From Gemmatimonadota bacterium (lineage in GTDB: Bacteria > Gemmatimonadota > Gemmatimonadetes > Longimicrobiales > Gaopeijiaceae): 64,000 nucleotides of DNA. The notes beneath the pieces were generated by a model that was not told the origin of the DNA, did not search any database, and saw nothing but the letters and a program-made list of their open reading frames with translations. The position numbers and the translations under genes are program-made. Positions 43,556 through 53,265 of the stretch are shown here, piece after piece (position 1 is the stretch's first letter; every line of letters starts with the position of its first letter). Location of the stretch: the NCBI GenBank assembly GCA_007126575.1, contig SLBA01000072.1, positions 1-64,000 of the forward strand, read 5' to 3'.

Positions 43556-46150
43556 ATGACCTTCGACGCTTCCCTCGTCGGGGGCCTCCGCCGGAGCCTT
43601 TTCGCCGGGTTGGCCCTGGCGTTTCTGCTGCCCTTCGGACTCGAGGCCCAGAGCGCCGCCCTTCAAACCGAGGGCTACCTCGAACCTTCGCCCGAGATCG
43701 CGGCGCTCGTCGATGCTCCGCGTCACGAGAACGTCCTGCTCACGAACCTCAGCCCGGACGGGCAATACTTCCTGGACTCCGAGAGCGAGGGGCTGCCCCC
43801 CCTCGAACTCTTCGCCCGCACGTACTACCGGCTGGGTGGCGTCGAGATCGACCCGGTCGCGAACCGCTCGCGGAACCTGACCACTCGGGGGTCGGCCGGC
43901 TTCCGCCTGATGAACGCCGAGACCGGTGAGCCGCGCGAGATCCAGGTTCCCGCCGGACACTCGGTCACCGGTGCCTCGTGGTCGCCCGACGGGAGCCGGA
44001 TCGCCTTCCTGGCGCATTCCGACACCGAGACGCACCTGTTCGTGGCCGATGTGGCGACCGGCGAGTCCCGGCAGCTCTCCACGAGCCCGCTCCTGGCGAC
44101 CCGGGTCACCTCCGCCCAGTGGAGCGGGGATGGCCGGAACCTGTTCGCGGTGGGAGTCCCGGCGGATCGCGATGTCGAGCCGATGCGGCCTGCGGTGCCC
44201 CGGACGCCTCTGATCCGGATCACCTCCGAAGAGGAGAACACCCTTCGCACGTATGCGTCGCTCCTCAGGGACCCCCACGAGGAAGACCTCCTCGAGTACT
44301 ACACGACCGGCCAGCTGATGCGCTTTCCCGCAGATGGAGGGGATCCGGTGGCCGTCGGTGCGCCCTCGATGATCGAGTCCGTCGACGTGTCGCCTGACGG
44401 GATGAATGTCCGGGTGCGGAGCACGCAGCGCCCCTTCTCGTACATAGTGCCCGCTTCGCTCTTCGGCGATCTCGACGAGATCTGGGACCTCTCCGGAGAC
44501 GTACTGCTCGAAGTCGAGCGTCGTGAGCTCCGTGATGGATCGCAGAACGGGAACGAAGACGACGACGAAGAGGAGCCCCGTCGCTCGATCAGCTGGCACC
44601 CCGGTGGCGAGGGGATCACCTTCCTGCAGCGGGATCCCGAGCGCTCCAACGACGAGGACACCGGCGACGAGGACACCGGCGACGAGGACGCCCGCAACGA
44701 CGGACCCCGCATGGACCGGGTCCTGCACTGGCTGCCCCCGTATGATGCGGGCACCGAGATCGAGCTGTTCGCGAGCGAGCGGGAGATCCGCAGCGCCCGG
44801 TTCTCGCCCGAGGCCGACTGGCTCTTCGTGACCGAACGCCGACAGGGCACCGAGACGCTCTTCGCGGTCGAGCTCGCCGACACCGAGACGCGGCACGAGA
44901 TCTACCGATGGCAGCTCGACGAGTTCTACGAGAACCCCGGAAACCTGATGGGCACGTCGAACGATCTCGGCGTGTCGGTGGTACGGCTCTCGTCCGACGG
45001 AGAGCATGTCTACCTTTCCGGGACCCGGTACTTCGAGAACCCCGATGAGGACGCCCCCCGGCCCTTCGTCGACCGGGTCGCGATCCGGAACGGTGATTCG
45101 GAGCGGATCTTCGAATCCGACGCCGATGTGTTCGAGCGGATCACCGGAGTCCTCGACGACGACATGAACCGCCTGGTCCTGGCCCGAGAGGCTCCGACGA
45201 TGATTCCGGACTCCTGGCTCCTCGACCGGAGCAGTGGGGATCTGCGTCAGCTCACTCGCAACGTGGATCACCACGAGCCCGTGACCAACGCGATCCGGGA
45301 GCGGATCATGGTCACGCGGGTCGACGGAATCTCGTTCAAGGTGGATGTGACCCTTCCGGCCGATTACCAGGAGGGCACCCGCCTGCCGGCGATCTTCTGG
45401 CACTACCCGCGCGAGTACTCCGATGTGGAGTCCTACGAGAACACCCTGAGGACCTACAACAGGAACAGCTTCCCCTCGGTGGGTGCACGCAGCATGGAGA
45501 TTCTCACCGTGGCGGGCTACGCGGTGATCCAGCCGGATCATCCCACGATCGGGCCGTCGAACCGGATCAACGACAACTACCTGGTCGATCTGCGCGCCAA
45601 CCACCTGGCGACGATCGACGCACTCGACGCCCGTGGGTGGGTGGACCGTCAGCGCCTGGCGCTGGGGGGACACTCGTACGGCGGGTTCGGGACGATCAAC
45701 GCGATGGTCCACACCCCGTACTTCCGGGCCGGGATCGCCGGAGCCCCGAACTCGAACCGGCTGCTCACGCCGCTGGGATTCCAGACGGAGCGTCGGAACC
45801 TGTGGGATGCGCGCGAGACCTACAAGAACCTCTCTCCCTTCCTCTGGGCCGACCAGCTCAACGGCGCCCTCCTGATCTACCACGGTGAAGACGACCAGAA
45901 CACGGGGACCTTCCCCGACAACTCCTGGCGCCTGATCCACGCGTTAAACGGGCTGGGCAAGACCGCGGCGCTCTACATGTACCCCTATGAGGGGCACGGA
46001 CAGGCCACGCGCGAGACGCTCCTGGACATGTGGACCCGCTGGGTGGCGTGGCTCGACCACTACGTGAAGGATGCCGACGTGAACCAGCCGGTCGCACCGA
46101 TCACGAGTGTGGTCGACGACTCGGATGCCGAGAACGAGTCTCGCCGGTAG
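43556..46150 (+). CDS. Secreted S9-family prolyl-oligopeptidase-like peptidase
   Basis: The 864-residue exported peptidase has a signal peptide (about 1-33, ending FGLEAQ), a seven-bladed propeller domain and a C-terminal alpha/beta hydrolase domain. The catalytic Ser is in GHSYGG (Ser707), the Asp in HGEDDQ (779-780) and the His in YEGHGQ. A repetitive acidic linker (DEDTG repeats) interrupts the propeller at about 365-380. Likely cleaves oligopeptides outside the cytoplasm. CAGGAG lies 5 bases before ATG. Confidence 0.9.
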   Translation: MTFDASLVGGLRRSLFAGLALAFLLPFGLEAQSAALQTEGYLEPSPEIAALVDAPRHENVLLTNLSPDGQYFLDSESEGLPPLELFARTYYRLGGVEIDPVANRSRNLTTRGSAGFRLMNAETGEPREIQVPAGHSVTGASWSPDGSRIAFLAHSDTETHLFVADVATGESRQLSTSPLLATRVTSAQWSGDGRNLFAVGVPADRDVEPMRPAVPRTPLIRITSEEENTLRTYASLLRDPHEEDLLEYYTTGQLMRFPADGGDPVAVGAPSMIESVDVSPDGMNVRVRSTQRPFSYIVPASLFGDLDEIWDLSGDVLLEVERRELRDGSQNGNEDDDEEEPRRSISWHPGGEGITFLQRDPERSNDEDTGDEDTGDEDARNDGPRMDRVLHWLPPYDAGTEIELFASEREIRSARFSPEADWLFVTERRQGTETLFAVELADTETRHEIYRWQLDEFYENPGNLMGTSNDLGVSVVRLSSDGEHVYLSGTRYFENPDEDAPRPFVDRVAIRNGDSERIFESDADVFERITGVLDDDMNRLVLAREAPTMIPDSWLLDRSSGDLRQLTRNVDHHEPVTNAIRERIMVTRVDGISFKVDVTLPADYQEGTRLPAIFWHYPREYSDVESYENTLRTYNRNSFPSVGARSMEILTVAGYAVIQPDHPTIGPSNRINDNYLVDLRANHLATIDALDARGWVDRQRLALGGHSYGGFGTINAMVHTPYFRAGIAGAPNSNRLLTPLGFQTERRNLWDARETYKNLSPFLWADQLNGALLIYHGEDDQNTGTFPDNSWRLIHALNGLGKTAALYMYPYEGHGQATRETLLDMWTRWVAWLDHYVKDADVNQPVAPITSVVDDSDAENESRR
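44651..44695 (+). repeat. In-gene 15-base tandem repeat coding DEDTG
   Basis: GACGAGGACACCGGC occurs twice exactly (44651-44665, 44666-44680) and a third time with two changes (44681-44695). It encodes DEDTG-DEDTG-DEDAR in an acidic surface loop of the S9 peptidase. The copy number is likely variable between strains. Confidence 0.8.
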
Positions 46151-46174
46151 GCAGCCCGGTGGTTGAAGATGGTA

Positions 46175-46204
46175 CGGGGCGGGTCCGCGGACGGACCCGC
46201 CCCG
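46175..46204. terminator. Bidirectional hairpin between convergent genes
   Basis: CGGGGCGGGTCCG (46175-46187) and CGGACCCGCCCCG (46192-46204) form a perfect 13-bp stem with a 4-base loop, in the 67-base gap between the S9 and M14 genes. It is followed on the plus strand by a T-containing but weak tract, so it may work as a terminator for either gene. Confidence 0.65.
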
Positions 46205-46217
46205 CTTCATTTTCCAC

Positions 46218-47819
46218 TCAGGGCAGCTCGGTCACCCGGAAGATCGGGAAGGGCCCCTCGGTCGCGAGCGATTCGAAGCGATCGTAGCGCAGGAGCCCGT
46301 GCATGGACTCCGGCTCGAGCGCGGTCGCCACCATCAGTCCCCGCAGCTGCGCGGTGCGCACCAGCACGTCGCCCTCGGCCGTCCGGTAGTTCCCCTCCTG
46401 TGCCCGGGTTTCGGGAATCTCGACCATGCCCTCCAGGTCGTGGGGGATGAACCCCAGAATGGTCAGCTGCTCGACCGTGAGGTTCATGTCGGCGTCGAGG
46501 ACCTCGATCTCCACCTGATGGGCTTCCAGCAGGGCGATCACCTCGTCCTGACCGGCCGGGATCAGGTACGCCGGCGGAAGGGGGATTACCCGGTCGGCCA
46601 CGATGTCGGGGAGCCAGCCCTCGATCCGGGCCGTTACCGTGTCTCCGACGACCCACTCCCCGTCCTCATCCCGGTGGACCGATTCGACGGGGATCTCGAG
46701 GGGGCCGTCGCCGGCCTCCCGTCGCATGGTGAGGACGAAGTCCTCGACCTCGCCCTCCCGGACCCGCTCGCGCGCGCCCCGCACCGTATTCAGAATCTGG
46801 ATTCTGTTTTCGGCCGAGAACCGCAGAAGCGACTCGAGGGTGAGTCGCTGTACCTCGGCTCTGCGCCGCATGTCCTCGGCCCGCGGCTCGGAGCGCTTCC
46901 CCTCGACGATGAACGAGAGAGTGTTGAGTATGGCGAGCCCCTGGCGCCCGTCGTTCACATTGGTCGTCGACCAGCGGAGGGACTCGGGGCTGCCCACGAT
47001 GTAGTTGTGCGCGGTGAAGCCCTTCCCTTCGAGTGCCTCGGTGGCGAAGGCGAGGAAGCCGTCGTGGGCCAGGTCGCGGATCTCTTCGGGGACGTTGAGG
47101 TTCGTGGGAAGGCCGATCTGCATGTCGAAGAGCCGGAGCCACCCCTCGTCGAGCCAGGCCCCGCTCCAGGGGCTGTACTCGTGGATGTCGACCGCCACTT
47201 CGGGCTCCCATCGGTGGAAGAGTTCACGGAGGGCTCGGGACTCGGGGCCGTCGAGGATCAGGTGGCTCCGGTTCAGGTCGACACCCTCGGCGTTCTGACG
47301 CTGGTGGATCTCGCCCCCGTCCGGATTCACCTGGGGGACGAGGATCAGGTCCACATGCCGCAGGAGCTCGTCGTGGTCCCCACGGGCGAGCTCGAGTGCC
47401 AGCTTCAGCGCGCCCTCCTTCCCTGCGGGTTCGTTCCCGTGCTGCTGGGCGAAGGCGAGCACGAGCACCCGATCCTCGCGCTGCGCTCCGAACTCCCCGA
47501 GCCCGACCTTCAGGTAGGGAATCGAGCGTCCCTCGACCGAGGTGCCCAGGGTGTCGAGCGTCACGCGGGGGCTGACCGCGAGGGCCTCGACGAACTCCAT
47601 GAGCGGCTCGTACAGGGTGAGCTCGGAGTAGTCCGCCCCGGCCAGCGGGGTCTGGGTGGGGAGGGCGGCGAGGGCCTCTTCGGCGATTGGATCGGGCTCC
47701 GGCAGCGGATCGCCACACCCGGCGAGCACGAGCAGGAAGGCGACCAGGGAGAGCCGTGGGCGCCACCCGGGGCGCGCGGAGGTCGGGGGATCGAGGGGGA
47801 CCAGGGGGTGAATCGGCAT
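46218..47819 (-). CDS. M14-family zinc carboxypeptidase lipoprotein
   Basis: A 533-residue protein with a lipobox LAGC (Cys35). The M14 metal motif is QQHGNEPAGKE (His128, Glu131) and the third ligand is in VDIHEY (His214). A C-terminal beta-rich domain of about 180 residues (355-533) follows. The peptidase would act at the periplasmic face or outside. The ATG chosen here is preceded by an in-frame TTG 6 bases earlier. Confidence 0.87.
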   Translation of the reverse strand: MPIHPLVPLDPPTSARPGWRPRLSLVAFLLVLAGCGDPLPEPDPIAEEALAALPTQTPLAGADYSELTLYEPLMEFVEALAVSPRVTLDTLGTSVEGRSIPYLKVGLGEFGAQREDRVLVLAFAQQHGNEPAGKEGALKLALELARGDHDELLRHVDLILVPQVNPDGGEIHQRQNAEGVDLNRSHLILDGPESRALRELFHRWEPEVAVDIHEYSPWSGAWLDEGWLRLFDMQIGLPTNLNVPEEIRDLAHDGFLAFATEALEGKGFTAHNYIVGSPESLRWSTTNVNDGRQGLAILNTLSFIVEGKRSEPRAEDMRRRAEVQRLTLESLLRFSAENRIQILNTVRGARERVREGEVEDFVLTMRREAGDGPLEIPVESVHRDEDGEWVVGDTVTARIEGWLPDIVADRVIPLPPAYLIPAGQDEVIALLEAHQVEIEVLDADMNLTVEQLTILGFIPHDLEGMVEIPETRAQEGNYRTAEGDVLVRTAQLRGLMVATALEPESMHGLLRYDRFESLATEGPFPIFRVTELP

Positions 47820-47864
47820 CGACAAACTCTCGAAAATGATGGGGAAAGGGGGCGGGGAGTCCGG

Positions 47865-49298
47865 TCAGCCGAGCTCGGCCTGCAGGTTCCGGATCTGCCT
47901 CGCAAGTTCACGCTGTCGTTCCAGGAGCCGGCTTCGAATATCGTTTCGTCCCTTCAGCACAAGGAACCGGCGGAGGTCTCCGGCCGCGTCGCCCCAGCGT
48001 TCCCGGATCCGCAGGGTGAGGAGGCCGAGCAGGGGCAGGATGATGAGGGAGCCCACGGCGAATCGCCACCCCCACACGTAGAAGATCAGAGCCGCGAAGA
48101 GGAGGACCCAGAGCCCGAGCGTCACGATCCCCCCGAGCACCTTGTAGGTCGCCCTCCGATCGTCCGGCAGGTCGAACCGGGGCTCAGCCCACCCGACGAT
48201 CCTCCAGGGAAGGAGAAAGATCAGGGTGCCGATCAGCGCGAGGGGCGCGGCGAGCCCGAAGAACCCCAGGTTCATGAGGGTCCAGCGCCAGGCGACCGAG
48301 GCGCGGGGCCGGGTATGCAGGTCCCGTGGGTCGAGCGCCAGGCCGTCCAGGATGCGGGCGTGGCTCTCGAGTTCCTCGGCAAGGTGGGCGACGCCCGCGG
48401 CATCCCGTTCCCGGGCCTCGTCGAGTGCCACCGCGGTCCGCCTCATGCGAGCGAGCCAGCGGACGGGATTCTGGGTGTGACCACGCCCGAACTCGGCCGT
48501 ATGGACCGCCTCGGCCGTCTCGACGAGGGGAAGGTCTTCCCACCGCTCGAGGTTCACGGTGACGCGCGAGAGCCCGGCGTGAATCCGCTCGGTCAGCTCT
48601 CGCACGGCGATCCCTTCATCGCCCCCCTCGGCCCCGTTCCGGGCCTTCCGGGCGAGATCGGTCCAGCGAATCGGCTTTCCGATCAGGAGCAGCGCCTCGG
48701 AGCGGAAACGCTCCTTTCCGCCGCGGAAGGTCAGACCCACGGGAAGGATCGGGAAGGGCTCGTCGATGAACCGCATGGCACCCAGCGCGATTCGGGCGGA
48801 TCCGGTCTTCAGCGGGGCGAGGGAGGGGGCCGAGTGCGAGAGGCCCTCCGGGAAGATCCCCACCGCCGAACCCTCGCCCAGTGCATTCCAGACCGCTTCG
48901 AAGGTGGCGCGGTTCCGGCCCATGAGCTCGGGGGCGTCCTCGCGGCGGTAGATCGGCAGGGCCCCGAGCCCACGAACGGCCCAGCCGATGCTGCGCTTCT
49001 CGAAGAGGGGGGCCTTGGCCAGGAAGCGCACGGGGCGATCCGCAGCCACCGAGACGAGCGCGGCATCGAGAAGCGAGTTCGGGTGGTTCGCCACGATCAG
49101 GACCGGTCCCCGGGGGGGAACCGGGCTGCCCGCGACGGTCACCTGGTAGTAGGTCCTCGCGGCGAAGGAGATGAAACGGTGCAGATTCCGATGCCAGCGG
49201 CCGGTACTCCCGTCGGGGGCGACCGCCGGGAATCCGGAATCGGACCGGGATCTCCCCCCCGGCCCGGGGGCCGAGGGGGATCCGGAGTGTGGGGGCAT
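47865..49298 (-). CDS. Lysophospholipid acyltransferase (PlsC superfamily) with C-terminal membrane domain
   Basis: A 477-residue protein. The acyltransferase domain has NHPNSLLD (His72 and Asp78, an H-x5-D spacing rather than the usual H-x4-D) and the glycerophosphate-binding FPEG (149-152). Two or three TM helices and a basic C-terminal coil follow (about 340-477), making it larger than classical PlsC. It probably acylates glycerophosphate or a lysolipid. It lies 4 bases after the M14 gene upstream. Confidence 0.8.
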   Translation of the reverse strand: MPPHSGSPSAPGPGGRSRSDSGFPAVAPDGSTGRWHRNLHRFISFAARTYYQVTVAGSPVPPRGPVLIVANHPNSLLDAALVSVAADRPVRFLAKAPLFEKRSIGWAVRGLGALPIYRREDAPELMGRNRATFEAVWNALGEGSAVGIFPEGLSHSAPSLAPLKTGSARIALGAMRFIDEPFPILPVGLTFRGGKERFRSEALLLIGKPIRWTDLARKARNGAEGGDEGIAVRELTERIHAGLSRVTVNLERWEDLPLVETAEAVHTAEFGRGHTQNPVRWLARMRRTAVALDEARERDAAGVAHLAEELESHARILDGLALDPRDLHTRPRASVAWRWTLMNLGFFGLAAPLALIGTLIFLLPWRIVGWAEPRFDLPDDRRATYKVLGGIVTLGLWVLLFAALIFYVWGWRFAVGSLIILPLLGLLTLRIRERWGDAAGDLRRFLVLKGRNDIRSRLLERQRELARQIRNLQAELG

Positions 49299-49302
49299 CG
49301 GG

Positions 49303-52299
49303 TTAGCGGTCCTCCTCGGCGATCGTGCTTCCCGCGTGCAGGTTGCCGTGATGCAGGAGGGCGTTGAAGACCAGTCCGTACGAACCGAGCGTGCCACTCC
49401 TCCAGAACGGGTTGAAAGAGAAGAGGATCACATGGCCATCGCCGACACGCGTGTCGATGAGCGCGGGGGTGCCGGTGAGTTCCCTCGGGGCCACCAGACC
49501 GCCCGAGATCAGGAGCTCCGTCGGCTCGGAGTGGTACCTGAAGATGGTCCGCACCTCGCTCGAGGAGCTGCCGCCGCCCCAGCCGGCTCCACCCCCCCCG
49601 GTCGACTCCTCTTCCTGGCGAGCCTCCCAGGCTTCGATGCTCTCCCGACCCCAGTCCCGACCGTGGCCCTGGACCACGTCGTCCTCGTCCACCCCGCCTC
49701 GGCTGGAGAGGCGCTGGGTGGTGCTTCCGTCGGGCTGGCTCGCGACCTGGGCTCCGGGCCGGGAGCGGCCGTCGGTCAGAAGCGGACTCTGGTTCTGGTT
49801 GAAGTAGACCCCCAGGGACTCCCCGTATCCGTAGGCCAGGGGGCTGGAGTCATCGGTACGGTCGGCCCGGAAGACGCCTCCCGGCGCCCAGAGGTCGGAG
49901 CTGTTGCGCTCACCGACTCCGGCGGCGATCCCGAAGTGGATCGGGAGCGCGCTCGAGTTGGTCAGGGTGATCAGCGTCCCGCCTTCCTCGACGAAGCGCT
50001 GCAGGTTGATGACCCCGGTGAGCTCCAGCCCGCCCCGGATGTCGGATGTCGATGCCTGGCGGCCGATGTTCGGGGTGACCTCGGTCGCCTCCCACGGGAT
50101 CGCCTCGTCGCCCTGTACCCCGTGCAGGTGCTGCAGCGCGTTTCCGGTCGAGGGGCCGAAGAGGAGGACGTCCCAGCGGCTCCCCAGATCCGGCGTGTCC
50201 CGGATCTCGTGGACCGACACGTAGTCGTAGGGGATTCCGTATTCGTCGAGGCCGATCCGGAGCCATCCCTCGTTCTGGGTGGTCAGCCAGGTATGGACCA
50301 CGGCGATCCTGGGAAGGGCCACGGGGTGCGTCGACACCGAGGGGAGGCTTGTCACGGCGTGCGCGGTGAATCCGTACTCCCGGCCGGCGTCGTCGAGGAG
50401 CTGGCCGAGGTCGCCCGGATTCCCGTCGACCGGAACGATGAAGCTTCCTGGACCGAAGTCCTCTCCGGCGGCCTCGAATCCCTGGCGGGCGGCCTGCATC
50501 GAAAGCTCGCCGTGTGCGAAGCGGAAGGCCGCGAGGTTGTTGTCGGCGTTGTAGCGGATGACGAAGGCCGCCGTTGCGTCGCTGTCGGCCTCGACCACAC
50601 CGCCGTCGACCGCCACCGGGCCCTCCACCCGCTGCATGGGGGCCTCGAGGAGCGCCACGTCGTCGACGCGGACGGTGGTGGCGTTGTAGAGCGGGCCGTA
50701 GGTCCACCCCACATCGTCGTACGGACGCGGGTCGTCGGGGCTGTAGTACTGGCGGTCGAGGAGCATGTCCGCCCCCCGCGAATACGGCTGATCCATCCGG
50801 ACCACGTAGCTGCCCGACGGGAAGGTGTCGTCGCCGATCGTCACCGACGCCGTGGTGCGGTGCACCTCGACGCCGTGTCCCTGGAGGTTCTGGAGGAGCC
50901 GGGCCTGCTGGCCGGGCCGGGGGTCATCCCCGGGGAGGACGTACCCGGCGGGCCCTTCCATATGGGCCTTCGCGACCGCCCGCTTGCTCTTCGTCCAGAA
51001 GTTGGTGAGGTATTCCTCGCGGTTGTTCGCGACCTCGTTGAGTGCGATCAGAAGCGCGCTCTGCATTAGGTTCGTGTTGTTCCGGATCGACCAGACGACC
51101 TCGCGAAGGGGGGTGTTGGGGCGGTGCCAGGCCCGGTCGACGTTCGTGCGCAGGACGTAGTCGGCGGCGTTGCGCGCGGCCTGCGTCTCGTAGAAGCGAC
51201 CGATCGAGTTGTGCAGGTGCGCGACCCAGAACATGTAGTTCGGTGTCCACCCGTCGTAGAAGTCGTGGGTGTAGACCCCCGGAACCCCGAAGGCGGTCAT
51301 CTCCCGGACCTCCTTGTGCGCCAGCCGGTTCCACTCCGAGATCGTCATGGGGTCGAGCCAGGCGTTGTAGGGGCCCCGGCCCGTCGACGTGTAAAGGTAC
51401 GAGGCCGACTCGTGCAGGTCGTGGACCACGACCGGGTGGTATTCCAGGTAGGTCCCGGTGATCGCTCTCGAGAGGTTGAGCGACAGGGACATCCCGTCAC
51501 GGTTGTTGGAGTGGTAGACGTACTGGCCCCAGTAGAGGGTTCGGGTCGGGTTGATCCCGTCCGGGTTCCGGCGGGGTGCCATGTGGACATCCACGACCTT
51601 GTTGCGGCCATCGGGCTCCACGACGGGGGTGACCATCACGATCATGTTGTCGCGGATCGATCGGATGAACTCTCCCTCGTCGACGGCCAGCCGGTAGACC
51701 AGCTCCATGAGCATCTCGGGGGACCCGGTCTCGGACGAGTGGATCGCGCCCGTGGCCCAGTACATCGGCTTGACGGTCGAGATGATCTCCGAGGCCTCCT
51801 CTTCGGACATCCCGCGCGGGTCCGCCAGGCGGCCCATCAGCTCCTTGTGGGTCCCCAGCTCCCGGATCGTGTTCTCGTCGGAGACGAGGACCAGGAGGAT
51901 CTCGCGTCCCTCCTCGGACGTGCCGATCGTCTCGACCGTGACCCGCGGGGACACGTCGGCAACGGCCCGCATGTAGCGGTGGACGTCTTCGGCGTAGGTG
52001 AGGCTGTCACGGGTGCCGCTGATGTACCCGATCACATCGAGAGGGGTGGGGACCACGTCGGAGGCCGGCAGATGATCGACCAGAGGGGTCAGGAAGAAGT
52101 CCTCGGTCGTGAACTCATGGATCAGGTCGGTATACCGCTGGTCGATCGCCTGCTGGGCCGCGGCGGCCGATGGCAGTACGACCAGGAGGATCAGGAGTCC
52201 GAGGGTCGCCGAGAGCGCGGTGCCGATGCGCCGGGGGGCCGGAGACGATCCGGCGGTTGTGCGACCCGTGGGGCCGGAGCGTGACGAAGGGGAAGCCAT
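49303..52299 (-). CDS. Large secreted M14-family metallopeptidase
   Basis: A 998-residue exported protein with a signal peptide ending near residue 49 (AAAAQQ). The M14 motif is IHSSETGSPEM (His187, Glu190), followed by VVEPDGRN and a His-rich VVVHDLHES (His293, His296). A long C-terminal beta-rich part, with a Gly/Ser-rich linker at about 905-925, contributes half of the length. AAGGAG lies 7 bases before ATG. A 9-bp perfect hairpin sits in the leader at 52337-52360. Likely degrades peptides in the periplasm or outside. Confidence 0.85.
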   Translation of the reverse strand: MASPSSRSGPTGRTTAGSSPAPRRIGTALSATLGLLILLVVLPSAAAAQQAIDQRYTDLIHEFTTEDFFLTPLVDHLPASDVVPTPLDVIGYISGTRDSLTYAEDVHRYMRAVADVSPRVTVETIGTSEEGREILLVLVSDENTIRELGTHKELMGRLADPRGMSEEEASEIISTVKPMYWATGAIHSSETGSPEMLMELVYRLAVDEGEFIRSIRDNMIVMVTPVVEPDGRNKVVDVHMAPRRNPDGINPTRTLYWGQYVYHSNNRDGMSLSLNLSRAITGTYLEYHPVVVHDLHESASYLYTSTGRGPYNAWLDPMTISEWNRLAHKEVREMTAFGVPGVYTHDFYDGWTPNYMFWVAHLHNSIGRFYETQAARNAADYVLRTNVDRAWHRPNTPLREVVWSIRNNTNLMQSALLIALNEVANNREEYLTNFWTKSKRAVAKAHMEGPAGYVLPGDDPRPGQQARLLQNLQGHGVEVHRTTASVTIGDDTFPSGSYVVRMDQPYSRGADMLLDRQYYSPDDPRPYDDVGWTYGPLYNATTVRVDDVALLEAPMQRVEGPVAVDGGVVEADSDATAAFVIRYNADNNLAAFRFAHGELSMQAARQGFEAAGEDFGPGSFIVPVDGNPGDLGQLLDDAGREYGFTAHAVTSLPSVSTHPVALPRIAVVHTWLTTQNEGWLRIGLDEYGIPYDYVSVHEIRDTPDLGSRWDVLLFGPSTGNALQHLHGVQGDEAIPWEATEVTPNIGRQASTSDIRGGLELTGVINLQRFVEEGGTLITLTNSSALPIHFGIAAGVGERNSSDLWAPGGVFRADRTDDSSPLAYGYGESLGVYFNQNQSPLLTDGRSRPGAQVASQPDGSTTQRLSSRGGVDEDDVVQGHGRDWGRESIEAWEARQEEESTGGGGAGWGGGSSSSEVRTIFRYHSEPTELLISGGLVAPRELTGTPALIDTRVGDGHVILFSFNPFWRSGTLGSYGLVFNALLHHGNLHAGSTIAEEDR

Positions 52300-52336
52300 G
52301 AACCCACTCCTTGAAGCTGCGGGGACCGCCGAACTT

Positions 52337-52360
52337 CCCACCCCGGAGATACGGGGTGGG
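52337..52360 (-). promoter_or_regulatory. Hairpin in the leader of the large M14 gene
   Basis: CCCACCCCG and CGGGGTGGG are perfect 9-base arms around a 6-base loop, 38 bases upstream of the start codon. A perfect TTGACA (-35-like) lies further upstream on the minus strand (52418-52423), although no good -10 follows at 17 bases. It may be a translational or attenuation element. Confidence 0.4.
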
Positions 52361-52446
52361 ACGTTCGCGGAGACGTTAATGTCAGGAATGGTTCAGATTG
52401 GGCGCTCGGCCCCGGGGTGTCAATGATTCGGTGAGCCCCGGAAGGC

Positions 52447-53250
52447 TCAGCGGGAGCCATCCTCCGATCCGACGAGTGTCTGGATCGGAGCGGGGAGGGT
52501 GAACTGGTCGGGGCTGATCTCACGGTACTCCACCGAGTTCACCACCAGGATCTGCTCCTGGCCCGATGACCGCTGGATCATGCGGCCGGGCAGGAGTCGG
52601 CCGTCGAAGTCCTGGTAGTCCTGGTAGATCGTGGTGGCGCGAATCTCTCCCATCGGCGAAGCCTGTGTAGTCTCCGAGGCGAGCAGGAGGCCGGACTCCG
52701 TCGAATAGCAGTCCGTGGATTCCCGTCCCGAGGCCCAGGTCAGGGCCACGACCCAGCAGGTCTCGCCCTCGTACTCCGACTGCTCCACGGTCTCGCGGCC
52801 CGGCACGACCGATTCATCGCGGAGGGCTGCGGCGAGGACCGCCTGCTCCCGAGTCTGCGCCAGCTCCGCTCCTTCCATGATCTGCGGCCCCATCAGGGGG
52901 TTGAGCGACCATCCCACCTCGCCGTTGTAGCCCTGCTGGATCTCGCCGATTCCCGGCAGGTCCATCCGCATGACCATCTGATCGGGTGGCGACTGAAAGA
53001 TTTCGAAGGTGCCCTGAAGGCCCATCGCCGGCATGCTGATCGTGCCGGTGGTGTGCGAGCCGACCTCCGAGAAGGCGGCCTCTCCACCGATGAGCTCGAC
53101 ATAGCGGTCGATGAGGTCGTCGGCGGCCGGGAGGTCCTGAGCGTGGACCGGGCCCGTGGTCAGGAGAGCCGCGAGAGCGAAGAGTGGAATCGTGGTGGCA
53201 AGCCGCCGAACGCCCGGGGCGGGGCGGTACCGGGTCGTGGAATCGCGCAT
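52447..53250 (-). CDS. Exported LolA-like lipid-carrier-fold protein
   Basis: A 267-residue protein with a signal peptide (about 1-38, VHAQ). The mature part is a series of beta strands in the LolA/LppX-like pattern: TISMPAMGLQGTFEIF, ETCWVVALTWASG, ATTIYQDYQDFDGRLLPGRM. This fold carries hydrophobic ligands in the periplasm. Only fold similarity supports the call; sequence identity to LolA is low. It lies 15 bases from the S41 peptidase gene and may share its transcript. Confidence 0.65.
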   Translation of the reverse strand: MRDSTTRYRPAPGVRRLATTIPLFALAALLTTGPVHAQDLPAADDLIDRYVELIGGEAAFSEVGSHTTGTISMPAMGLQGTFEIFQSPPDQMVMRMDLPGIGEIQQGYNGEVGWSLNPLMGPQIMEGAELAQTREQAVLAAALRDESVVPGRETVEQSEYEGETCWVVALTWASGRESTDCYSTESGLLLASETTQASPMGEIRATTIYQDYQDFDGRLLPGRMIQRSSGQEQILVVNSVEYREISPDQFTLPAPIQTLVGSEDGSR

Positions 53251-53265
53251 CGTGTAGTTCCTTGT

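Noticed and set aside
43352-45940. 862-codon open frame antisense to the S9 peptidase
   Set aside because: The reading frame mirrors the GC-rich codon pattern of the sense gene, shows no domain or ribosome-binding site, and the sense frame has clear S9 motifs.
46299-49367. 1022-codon plus-strand open frame across the M14 and acyltransferase genes
   Set aside because: Low-complexity translation with no motif; both minus-strand genes have conserved active sites.
49171-51069. 632-codon plus-strand frame inside the large M14 gene
   Set aside because: Translation lacks recognisable domains and is an antisense shadow.
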